From assembly GCF_000224145.3 (NCBI RefSeq), contig NC_020173.2, positions 3,884,061 through 3,948,060 on the forward strand: 64,000 nt of DNA, in the 5' to 3' direction. Numbering within the stretch: the stretch's first letter is position 1; the number at the start of each line of letters is the position of its first letter. Position numbers and translations under genes: made by a program. This DNA comes from Ciona intestinalis. Taxonomy: Eukaryota; Chordata; Ascidiacea; Phlebobranchia; Cionidae. Positions 48,310-60,500 of the stretch are shown here, one piece after another. Below the pieces are notes generated by a model, which was not told the origin of the DNA, did no database searches, and saw nothing but the letters and a program-made list of their open reading frames with translations.

Positions 48310-49566
48310 AGCAATGAACTTATTTGTTTAAAATCTGTCCTTGATTTAATGCCAACCAAATATATAGCCTGTAACACGAAAAAAAGAAACTTCAACTTGC
48401 TTTTCAAAACATATTTCAAACTGCATTGTTCAGAACTGCTTTGTGCTTTGTTTACTGTCTGATGATCGACAGTCGCTTGTTCAAGCAATTGTAATTGTGT
48501 TTGCATAGCCGCATGTAACCTATATACTGAACGAAATGTACAATGATAGTCAGCAGTCGTGTATTATCATTACACAAACTTCTTTGTTTCCAAAAATCGA
48601 GCATTTTAGGAACAAATTAAACTTTTGTCTTTCAATTTCCACATTTTGCTATTTGTTATCGAACGAATGTATTTTATCGCGGTGGCCGGAAAACGACAAG
48701 CACATATGTAACTTTGTAGGTAATTTTATTTTTGTGGCGTAAAAATCCAATGAAATTAAGTCCTTTAGCTGGCACCTCAATAAACATGTAACCAATAGTG
48801 CTGTTTTCCCTGTATAGCCTATAGCACGTTACAAACCCACGAAGGACATATGCTGCATGCATACCAGACGCTTTAGCTGTAAAAACATAGCTGGTATAAT
48901 GGATTCGGCTGTTTTTGCAGCACAAAGGAATTTCGTAATTTATATTTCTCATTTATTAGTGTCATTTTATAGCTGTATAAATACGCATTGAAGTTGCAAT
49001 ATACTATATTGCGTAAGCTTAACTTAACAGTAATCATTTGGTATATACCCTATGATAAACATTGCGAATATCCGGAGGTGCCTAAATCGTATTACGAGTA
49101 CCATTGGGTTTTTTTCTGGGTAATATTGAGTCATACTTAGCTGTTTGCTTCTACATCGCAACGCAGACAACCTAAATTAACGACATATATGCTTTTCACA
49201 CAGTGGTTATTGTAACGGGCAGGTAATTTGTGAAAGAATTTGCGTAGGTTTTCTCATAGAGTTGATGTTAGGTTAGAAAACAAGCGAAATGCCCTATATA
49301 CGTTTTAATCAGTCTGTTTCGTTAATCAGTCTCAGTCTGTGTCCCTTTGTGGTTTATGTTTAGTACAGAATATAAACAAAACAGCGTAAAGTTGGTTGAA
49401 TCCTAATTCGAGCTCCCTTTTTTACGTCGAACCCGAGTGCCAATAATATATTGAAACATTTCTATAAAAAGTACATTTTTTTAAATTATCCTAATAACCC
49501 AATTAAATATATATTAGATTAATCAGGACTATCGAGCACTTCATTAAATTCAGCTAAAAAAATAAG
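48310..49566. other. Divergent spacer
   Basis: Between the GNAT start and the secreted peptide ORF. It contains a short reverse SINE piece at 48675-48740 and 'ccaattaaatatatattag' (CCAAT and TATA-like) at 49498-49516, about 50-70 bp before the peptide ATG. No further coding pattern is recognised. Confidence 0.45.
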
Positions 49567-49833
49567 ATGCAATTGAAGTGTGTTGCTTTGCTGCTGTGCT
49601 GCGCTCTGGCTGTGAACCTGTGTTATGGTGGTGTAACTAGACGACAAGATGGCAAACCTGATGCGAGAGGCGATGATTTACATCCCAGTGGGGTGACGAA
49701 GAATAAAGGAGAACCTGTCCACATAGGGTATATATCCGGGCCATTGTTGAAGATGATAATGCCCAGCATCTCTTGGATCGACCCACGTTCAATACGATTG
49801 GAAAATTATTTCACTGGTATTATTATCTTATAA
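49567..49833 (+). CDS. Small secreted peptide ORF with RGD motif
   Basis: 88 codons. It has a classic signal peptide (basic K4, hydrophobic 5-20 rich in Leu/Ala/Cys, cleavage plausible after G21). A dibasic RR at 25-26 and an Arg-Gly-Asp at 34-36 (KPDARGDDLHPSG) follow, then a Lys-rich stretch and a hydrophobic C-terminus. No family was recognised. A GTATTA splice-donor-like site follows TTCACTG near 49818, so the true reading frame could continue in a downstream exon (a candidate acceptor lies near 49931). Its neighbour 1.7 kb downstream is an integrin alpha gene. Whether the product is expressed or a ligand is unknown. Confidence 0.5.
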   Translation: MQLKCVALLLCCALAVNLCYGGVTRRQDGKPDARGDDLHPSGVTKNKGEPVHIGYISGPLLKMIMPSISWIDPRSIRLENYFTGIIIL

Positions 49834-51514
49834 TTCCAGAGACTGCTTATATACGCGGAAGATTGCTTGTATATACACAACGGTCTTTGGACTGCTTATA
49901 ACCAACGATAAAATTAAATCCAATTTACAGTGAATTTATTTTTTGCCATGTTGACAAGTTGTTTAAACGTTTGTCGCATAACTAAAGGTATAGTATAGGG
50001 AGGGGGAAGATGGGACACCGTTTTCCTTCCTTTTTCTCGTCCAATTTGGTATAAAAGAAAGAAAAATTAAAAATTATAAGTCCACGTCCTCACAACTCCC
50101 ATATACCGTTTAAATTGTTTAAAACCCGATCAAGATATTTGGATATTATATGGTACATGTGTCCCATCTTCCCCCATCCTACTATTAGTCTCAAAGGGAC
50201 AAAATCAAAATTAATAAGAATAGAGATGCTTGAAAGTGATCTTAAGGTACGATCAAAGTGTTAAAAACGAAACAACAAATAGTTTTGTTTAAATCAAATT
50301 ACTTCATATTATAAACGGTATATGAAATGTATGCCCTCAGTGTGTTTTCTAATTAGTTCAAGGTTCGTTATTGGGCTCCATACTCGTCGCTGCTACCATT
50401 GTTTTGAAAAAAAACACCACAAAGATATATACATGGTAACTCGTAAGGTGACACTAAGTGTATGAAACAGAACAACTGTCGTTTTTTGGCCACACGAGGA
50501 TAGTTGCATTCATTCGTTCAGATAATAGTCAGCACCCCTTTTATTTAATTATCCATAAAAACTGAACTGATCGATGACTTTGCCGGCGTCTGGTGGCGTT
50601 GTTGAGCTATAGAATAAACGAATAAAAAAATACAAACGGTTTTGTGTATCGCGTCTTCTTAAGTTCTACAATAATTTGGTAAGCATGAGCTAAATCAATA
50701 TGTGGTAATTATAATACCAATCAGTAGGAGGGGCAAACCACTCAACATCCAATTTACACAGTTTACGTCAATCAATAAACAAAAATCCCACGCTTACCGT
50801 ATATGCTGCTGTTTCTATATACACAGTAAGTATTATTATATTGTTGCGCGGCTTATAAGCTATATATGTGCAACTATGTTTTAGATATAATAGGGTAGGA
50901 GAAGGTTCGAAACTTTTCCATTCTATTTTATCATTAAATTTAGTAGTAAACAAAGAACATTTAAAGGAATATAAAACCGTATTCTCACGAGTCGTCACAA
51001 CTCTCATTGACCGTTATTATATGTTTAAAACACGATATTTCGATATAATTTGATAAAAGTGTCTCGTCTTCCCACCCTACTATATGCTGCAAAGTGCAGC
51101 TATGGTAATATTTGTATAAATCAATCGGATGTACGCTGGGTGGATACTTCATCACGGTATATACGCTACATCCTACATATTGGCGGTGTGTATGTGGCTA
51201 TTAAAATAACTTCTCTTGCCATAAAGAGGCGGTTACTTTATTAGTTGTTTTATGGCTGAATTGTAAGATATAATGCATGTAGTGTAAAGGCATACGTAAA
51301 TATTACTTGAATAATATAAGGTGAGGTAATTTTCTCATTCCATTTGGTAAAAAACAAAAGAATATTAACTGAATTATAAAATGTTAATTGTTCAAGACAC
51401 GATCAGAAAATATGGGAATTCGGTGCTAATGGTATCCCATCTTACCCCACAGTGATGCTATTGATCGAGCTGAAGACATAATTTTAATAAATATAATCAA
51501 AAAGAAATCATATA
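49834..51514. other. Repeat-filled 5' flank of the integrin gene
   Basis: Holds MITE copies at 49995-50187, 50892-51085 and 51315-51462, and a SINE at 50335-50520. About half of this 1.7 kb is mobile-element sequence, leaving little unique DNA for a promoter except 50520-50890 and 51090-51310. Confidence 0.65.
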
Positions 51515-54500
51515 ATGTATAGAATGAGAAGGTCTATAGGAGCGTTGTCTTGCCTCGTCGCAATAGTTTATTGTTTTGTGAAAATAAAAGCACAAAATAT
51601 AGAAACAAGAGCACACCATTCTCTTTCTCCGGTAAAATCAGATTTATCTGTGATTCATTTCGGAGCTTCAGTAGTGGTTAAAAAGTAAGTATTGTAGGGT
51701 AGGGTAAAATAGGACATAATTCATTATTTTTTGTTCCTTTTTGTGGTATAGCAAACATAGTATATTTACATGTTTAAAAAAAAGCTTCTTCACGACTAAA
51801 AAGCGTTGGTAATTGTTGAAAACAAGAAGGAAATATGGGATTTATAGGTGCTAACGGTATCCCATATTATCCCACAGTAGGCTACTATATTTTTATGTTT
51901 AGTGCAAACTGATTGCACATGAATTAGCCCAAGTCCATAAAAAATCGAAGAATTCAATGAAAAAATCGACGAAAAAGAATTTGTCATTTTCTCCACAGGA
52001 CTGCGTCGAATTCTCAAGCGTTTGTTGGCGCACCGTTGGACGAGAGAAAAAATGGATCTTTGTATAAATGTACATTTGATGGGAGAACTAGCGGAAGTAG
52101 TCTGTGCATTAGGGAGACTGCGTTCGGTAACTAATACATTATTATAGCATACTTTTTTGTCAACAGTCGTTATACACAGGTGTTCTGTTTACTCACACTT
52201 TTTGCCCGCTTACGAGTTGCTATGTTTTAGGGGGTTCTTTTTAAATATATGGCTGAAGCGGTAATTACCGTTAAGTGTCTTACCCAATGACACACACAAA
52301 CCATAACTTCTGGGTAGAGGCAAGCGCGATAATAACCACTTTGGAACGGCCCTGGCATATTGATCATTGCTGTTGTTTTTCAGATAAAACTGGGGCAATG
52401 GGAATTTCTATTAGCATGAACACCGATGATGAAAATATATACGTAAGTGTAGCCTACGCACAGCGTTTACTTGAAGGAGATATCAATACATTGTACCTGA
52501 GTATAGGTATGCGGAAATCAACACGTCATCAACTGTCCAAAATCTCAGCTACAAAACCGAATGATTGGAGCGTGTTATAAAAAATCGACAACCACATCGG
52601 CAGTTACTTTGCTTAAGTCCCCTTGCACGACTGGTAAACCCTTAAATGCTAAAACAAAACCGTCAAATGCTAAATAAATGCAAACCCACCCTTGTTTTTA
52701 AGCCTGTCCCACGGAAGGATTAACTGCCGACATCATTTTCGTGGTGGACGAATCGGGAAGTGTGGACGTAGACGAATATCGGGATTCATTAAACTGGATG
52801 AAACAAGTTATTTCATCGTTTAGGTAGTTGTAAATTGAAATAACTATTTTACAAAAATCTGCAAAACATGATTAAGTCTGTGCAGTATCTATGCCGTAGA
52901 TGCATTTTTACAAAAAATGCATATAAATAGTACTTTGGGGTAAGTAAGGACACTTTAAGCATATAGTGTTCAAATATCCTGATCGAATTTTAAAAACGGC
53001 CCCTGAGAATACGGTTTATTTATAAGTTCATTGTTTACTACTAGTTCGGACTAGAAAATAGAACAAGAAGGTGTTCATCTTTCCGACCGTGATATCACTA
53101 TATATATACGCTGTAGTAGCTTTTGTACAAAAAATATCGTATTATTAAAATTTATATACACAGGTCTTATATCGATAAAGGTGACGTTCACGTTGGTGTC
53201 ATTGGCTTCAGCAGGCTGAACAATATTGACACAAAAGTCCGGATCCGGTTACAAGCGTGGTCATATACCTCGCTTACAAGTAAAAAATACACAAGTATTA
53301 AAGTAAATAGTCGCACTAAGCTACCAAATATACTTCAGGCCAAATTAACAATATGGTTAATGTGAGATCGCTGAATGGATTGACGTACATTGGATACGCG
53401 ATAAACTTGACAATTACTGAGTTTGACGACCACGGCCGCGAATCTGTTCCGAAAGAAATGATTTTGCTTACAGATGGTGCTGCCACCAAGCCTGAAAACG
53501 TTAAACCTGCTGCCGAAAGGGCCAGGTAAAATGAGTTGGATTTTTTATTTTGTATGTAATAGGTTGGGGTAAAATAAGACATGTCTTCATTCTTTTTTCC
53601 AAGCCATGTGCTACTAAAGAAGGAATATTTAAATCATTGTATAACCTTTTTTACACGACTCTAAAACAGGGTTGATAATTGTCCAAATACGTCAAGGAAA
53701 TACAGGACTTAGGTGCCACAGATGTCCCATCTTGCAGTACCCCACTATATCTTCAGGGCCAATGGAATTGTAACAGTTTCAGTGGGGGTCGGGAGTCGTG
53801 TAGACGAAACACAACTTCTGACAATTGCCGGGAACGCTTCTCGTGTGTTTAAAGCAACTAACTACGACAACCTGGATAGCGTTGTAGAAGGAGTTAAATC
53901 TACTATACAAGATACAGCATCGGTTAAATTAGAAGGTAATATGATCAATGAAAGTAAAAATGCGAATTACGTGAAATATTTTTTTAAATGAAGTATTTTT
54001 TTATGTAAGGTGACATTACGAATACCACCAATGAGCTTGCTGAATGCCAACTTGGAATTTCATCTCATGTTACAAAGGTACAACACAATAATACTAACTT
54101 ATTTATGTCAAAACTTTTTACACTAACGTTTTGCTCAATGGTTTGCGCGCATGCTTCTAACCCAGTTGGTAGGAGTTCAAGACTCGACGCTGCTACCACT
54201 TTGGGCGTATGTATGTATTCTTGGGCAAGTCACTTCACGGCAATTGCTATAACTTAGTGGTCACTAGGGGTAGTCTAAACTGTCAGTAAAAGAAAAAAAA
54301 CTGTTCACAAAGTAATGCTAACTCGTAATCTGGCACGAGGTGTATGAATCAAAACACCCGTGGTATATTGACTGTTATTTTCCGCCACTAGGGTAAAACA
54401 AGTAACATTCATTCATTTATTCAATCATACAGAACAACAATATGTACGTTGGTGCGGTTGGTTCGTATGATAGAGCAGGAGCTGTGGTCGATTACAGCGC

Positions 54501-57500
54501 GGTTGCAGGAAGCGTATCGACGCAATATAGAAGCGTGTTGAACATTACACAATACGCCAATATAGCATCTGCAAGCGGAATAAGTGCCAATCTATCAGAC
54601 ACATATCTCGGTATGAAAATCCACCCAGGTATATATATCTATACATGAAACTTACATGTAATAAATATGAAGGTTACTCTGTTACGAGCGGGAACTTTTT
54701 TGGAGGAAATGGTGAATATGTTGCAAGCGGAGCTCCGAGATACAACTCAAAAGGGATGGTTAGTTCAAATATATGTTAACTAAATCTGGATATTTTAGGA
54801 ATCCCGATTGCGTAAGCTATAGTATGGTTAATCACTGCTACTAATTTGTCTATATAGTGGTGTGGGGTAGGACAGGCTACCGTTAACACATACATTCCAC
54901 ATTTTCTTAATCATGTTTTGACCAATAAACCAAGCTCTTTTGGAGTCGGGGTTCTACAGGTATACGATTCTAAAATAATTTTTGTTTACTACCGAATAAG
55001 ACGAAGAAAATAAAAACATAATCATTTTTCATATCCTATAGCCTATACTATATACATATTGCAGTAAATAATCGCAGCCAATTTTTGCGGTACCAGGTCG
55101 CTGTATACGAAGCAAACAATGTAATGGAGTCGTCGTCCAAGTTTCTTCTTCTGCATCCGAGTGAGACGTCTGGTTTGTGGCAATTAGGAGCTTATTTTGG
55201 ACATTCTGTGTGTGCTGTGGACATCAATAAAGATTCTCTCGACGACTTAATTGTTTCTGCACCGTTATTCAATGACGTTGCTACAGGTTATGACCAAGGA
55301 CGAGTTTTCGTTTACATCAACGATCCGAAAGACACCAAGTTACAGAAATGGGTAAGGTAGAAAAATATGTTTAAATATACAAACGCTATTAAATCATATG
55401 ACCGATAGGATCGTGCCTGTGTTATATAAAGCACAATTTCAAAACTATAATTGCATGTAATGCAATATACAGTTCACTAAGCGCTGCCAAGAATATATAA
55501 ATTAGGGTGGGTAAAATGGGACACCATTTCATTCTGTTTTCTCGTCCCAATTAGAAGTAAACAAAAACATTCAAAGGATTGTAAACCGTATCCTTACGAT
55601 TATAAAACGTTGTCAATTGTTTACGATTAGATTATTTGGATATTATGCGCTAAATTGTTCCATCCTACCCCACGGTACTATGTATATGATAGGATAAAAC
55701 AAACTGTACCGCAAACACTTATAGAACGTGATATCATATTTTACAAGGGAAAGTTTCATCCGCCAACGCAAGGAAGTGATTCTGTAATATAAAGTCTATT
55801 CGTGATACAGGTATCTGCGTCATACCACCCACAAATGCTCAGTGGATCAAACGCGAAAGGAGCTCGATTTGGAATGTCAGTCGCAGTAGTTGGTGACGTA
55901 GATTTAAACGGATATGACGACATAGCAGTGGGAGCACCATTTGAGGAGATTTATTCAACCGGTAGCGGCACTGTTTACATTTATTTCGGCTCCAGCGAGG
56001 GACTGATTGAAACACGAAAACAGGTTTTGATTTTGTGTTAATGTATTTTGCTCAGTATATTAGGGATATGTTTTCAAACATTTTTAAACCATTTAATAGT
56101 AAACAATATTTACATAATTAAATAACCGCATCTTCGGGACTACGAAAGCGTTGTAAAATGTTTAAAACACAAAATTATGGGGTTTTATAGGTGCTAACGG
56201 AATCCCATCATACACATAGGTACTACATATATCTTAAATGTCACATTTCTTCAGCGCATATTGGGAAAATCTGTTTCGCCATCATTAAAAACATTCGGCG
56301 GGTTTATTACATCCGGAGCAGGATCCAAGAATGACGTGGATGGAAACGGATATTCTGACGTTATAATATCATCACCTGCCAGCGATAACATCATTATCTT
56401 AAGGGCTCGACCGATTGTGAAAGTTCAAACACAAATCACTTTGAAACCTCCGTCTATCGACTTAATCAACTGCCTTAGTAGCTCAGTTGCTCCTTGTACA
56501 AGTGCAGCGGTGTGCTTGTCCGCATTCTACACGGATAACCGAACTTTAACAGCACCAGCACGTAAGTGGAAAGATAGAAATCATATTATCACGGATTAAA
56601 TATTCATATAACGTCGATTTTGTACACTGAGTATACGAAGCTTCACGCCGGTACCACAATAAATATGGAAATATAGTAGGGTGGGGAAAAGGGAACATGT
56701 TTTCATTCTTTTTTGATCCATTTGATAGTAAAGAAAAAAATATAGAAATATATAACCGTAGCTCCTGCGACTCTGCAAAAGCGTTGTTAATTGCCCAAAA
56801 CACGACCAGGTAAATATAAACTTAAGAGCTAAAGGTATCCATTTTAACCCATAGTATACTATGCTAGTTCAAGTCTTTACTAAGTTTCAATATACGTTGT
56901 TAACGCATTGTGGGTACTTATCTATACTATTATCAGCTCTTAATGTTACTATGAAGTTGGATTCTTTACTGGGCAACCCAGTTAATAAAAGGCTCGTGTT
57001 CGCTGGGACAACGTCATCCACCCATACAATGGTGTATAACGTCACTTCGCGAAGTTCATGCTTCACTTTGCCGGTTCGACTAAACGTATGTAATATTTAC
57101 TTTTTATTCAATTACATCTTAATATGTTTTGATTAAATACAACTCAACTAAACGTACGTTATATTTTACCTTTTCAATTCCCTTTTTTGATTAAATACAA
57201 CTAAATATGACTTTATTTATATTGTATTGTGGGTTTAGTATAGTCACGCTTTTATTTGACACTTTTAGTCACTATAGTTTTTATTCGAAACGTGTTTTAA
57301 CGACTGTTTTTGCTGCTAAATTCTCTTCGCTTCGTTTTTTGGTACATAAACTATGCAATGCCGTTTACGACACAGAAAAAAAAACTATAGTTTATAAAGT
57401 GTAACTTTTATAGTAGTATAGGGGAAGACGGGACACCTTTAGCACATTGATCGTCAACAATTAACAGCAGTCTATGGGAGTGGTGAGGACACGGTTTATA

Positions 57501-60500
57501 ATTTTTGAATTTTCTTTGTTTACTAATAAATAGGACGAGTAAATAGAATGAAAAGGTGTTTATAGTAAATAGAAAAGTAAATAGACGAGTAAATAGAATG
57601 AAAACCCTATTATATGTCTTTTTTTAACAGTCAGCATATTTTGCATCGACTTTATCTACGGGAGATTTCGGGATAGCGGCCCGAGTCGAAGCCAGCTATG
57701 ATTATACGGTGAACCATAAAAACACGATCATGTCAGCAGTCATTGACCCCTTGTTGCCAAGGGTTACTACAGCAGACTGGACGTTAGAAAAGCAATGTTC
57801 CGAAATAAATGGGACGAGATGCAGTCACGATTTGAAAATAGAAACAGTATTTTCGTAAGTTGAAATAAAAAGTTTAATAGTTGAGTGGGATAAGATGGGC
57901 ATGTGTTTAATTTTATTCTGGACTTATTTGGTAATAAACAAATATAGCAGGATGGGGGAAGATGGGACACCTTTTCATTCTATTTTCTCGTACATTTTGG
58001 TAGTAAACAAAGAACATTTAAAGAAATATAAAACCTTGTCCTCGCGACTTTTATAGACCATTTTTATTTGTTTAAAACACGACCAGGATATTTATATATT
58101 TTGTGTTAAAGATGTCCCATCTTTCCCCACCCCACTATACATTTAAAGAATTGCGTATCCGTAGCCCTGCTGGGAAATAGCGTTATTGGTAACTGTCTAA
58201 AACACAACCTAAATATGGGTTTTTAGTTTCAAAGATATCCCATCTTACCCCACAGTACTATATGCGTGTTTAGTTTTATTTTTATTTTTACGGTCATTAT
58301 TTTAGCGTGCCATCACTCGGAGAACCTTTGATTCTGCGTTCGAATCCAGGAATAATATCGATCAATGTAACGATCACCAATCTTGGTCCCGACCATTCCT
58401 ACTTTACAAGGGTTAACGTCGTTGGAAATCTTGATCTAAACAAGGTATAGTAGGGTGGGGGAATATGGGACACCTTTAATTCTATTTTCTTGTCCCGTTT
58501 GGTAGTTAAAAAAAAAACACTAAAAAAAAAAATAAACCGTATCTTCACGACTTCCATAGACCGTTGTAAATTGTTAAAACACGATCAGGATATTTGGATA
58601 TTATGTGCCAAAGGTGTCCCATCTCCCCCACCCTATACTGTATATATAAACAAATAACAAATCTTGAGACAACGCCATTTTCTTCTGACTAAATGTAAAT
58701 AATTTTTTAACTGTAAACATGTTTTAACGACTGTCGTTTTGTCGCTATAAATCCTGTCTTTTCGTATTATTTTTTTTAAATCTTCGCTATACCGAAATCG
58801 AAGACAAAATAAAAGTTAACATTATATATTATTAGAATCTTAAGCCAACAAAATTTACATAATGTGAACAGGTTGTCGGTGCATGTGTTACCGTAGCTCC
58901 AACTAACACACCAAATGACACAACTGTGAGTTTCAAGTCGGAAAACTCAATTTTGCAAGGTTTTATGCTGAAAGGAGAAAAGGTAAAGTATTAAACCTAT
59001 GTATTTGTTATATATAAAGTATAAGACTTTACACCTTTATTTCTTTTTCTTAGTGTTCTTTTATATTGGAATACTCGCTACTGTCTTTAACGAAAAGGGC
59101 AATGGTGCAAGATATTCTACTAAAAGGATCCGTGTATTCCGGGTAAGATACTTAAATCCTCAAATTCAATTTTAAAAAATGGGTATTAATATAAAATTTA
59201 GTCTGTCAATGATTTTTTATACAGCGTCAACGACACAGCTAGCGTTATAGACCCCATCATGCACAACAACCAATTCGAGTTCCGTAAAAAAGTTTTGTAC
59301 ACGGCCACAATCGTTCAGACTAGGTAATTTTTTGAGCCTTTCTTAAAGCTTTATTCCTTAGTAATTATACTTATAGGGGTTTTGATAAACAGCAACTCGG
59401 CGCCGAACGCTATGTTCTATAACCGCACCGATTCCACTACAGCAAGCATTTATAACATCAGTAATAGTTATTTAGGAGACTCAAAATATGCTGTGTTTCA
59501 CAACCACTCGGTAAGTGGAATAATTTGTGTTATATAGTAGGATGGGGGCAGATGGGACACTGTTTAATTCTATTTTTTCGTCTCATTTGGTCGTAAACAA
59601 AGAACTTAAAAGAATTATAAAACCGTACCCGTACGACTCCAAATTACTGTTGTTAATTGATCATAAAACACGGTCAGGATATTTGAATAATATCTGCCAA
59701 AGGTGTCCCATCTTCCCCCAGCCCTACCATACAACAAGGGGTAACGAATTTTTGCAAGCAGGTTTACAATAGAGGGCCAAACCNNNTTGCAAAAGCTTCT
59801 CTTGTGTTTACATGGCCAAGACAAACCAAGGAAGGGCTACCACTGTTATATCTATACAATTTCCAATGCTTAGTAAGTAAATAACATATTTTTTTCGAAA
59901 ACAGTAGCAAATCTCATATCATTAAAAAATAATAAAAAGGGATCAACAGCAAAACGACAGTAATTAAAATACACTATGGATACAATGTGTGAAAACGAGC
60001 CTCGGTTAAAGCGTGGCTGTTGGGCTCCCAAAATAACATTAATTTGTTGACCTATTTATTCTTATATCTACAATAGCCTTCAACTTTGTGTCATTGTGAA
60101 ACGCTGAACAAAGTAAACGAATACGGACTTGCGATAAACAACGAAACAGGTTTGAAAAATATTTCAATCGACTTCAATTCTAACACAACTCTACCGAGTG
60201 AAACTGTGAGTCGAAAATGATATAAAAAAAAACGATTTAAATATTGTAATTTATAAATATGGTTTACAGACCTGCAATGACGTGGAATGCGACTCCATCA
60301 TGTGCAGTGTCGAGCAACTTGGAAAGTTCTCCACAGTTGTGGTGACGTCATCATTTAAAGTCTGGTTGCCAACATTAACACAGGTTTCGCAATAAATAAC
60401 TCTGTAATTCTCTAAAAAAAGTGTGTTAATAAAGATCTTGCAATTTAAAAACTAAAACGGTGCCGAAAAAATGAAAATGATGGCTCTAGTGTCAGTTTCT

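Noticed and set aside
48674..48952. 92-codon minus-strand ORF upstream of the secreted peptide
   Set aside because: Its last third is translated SINE tail sequence and no conserved motif is seen.
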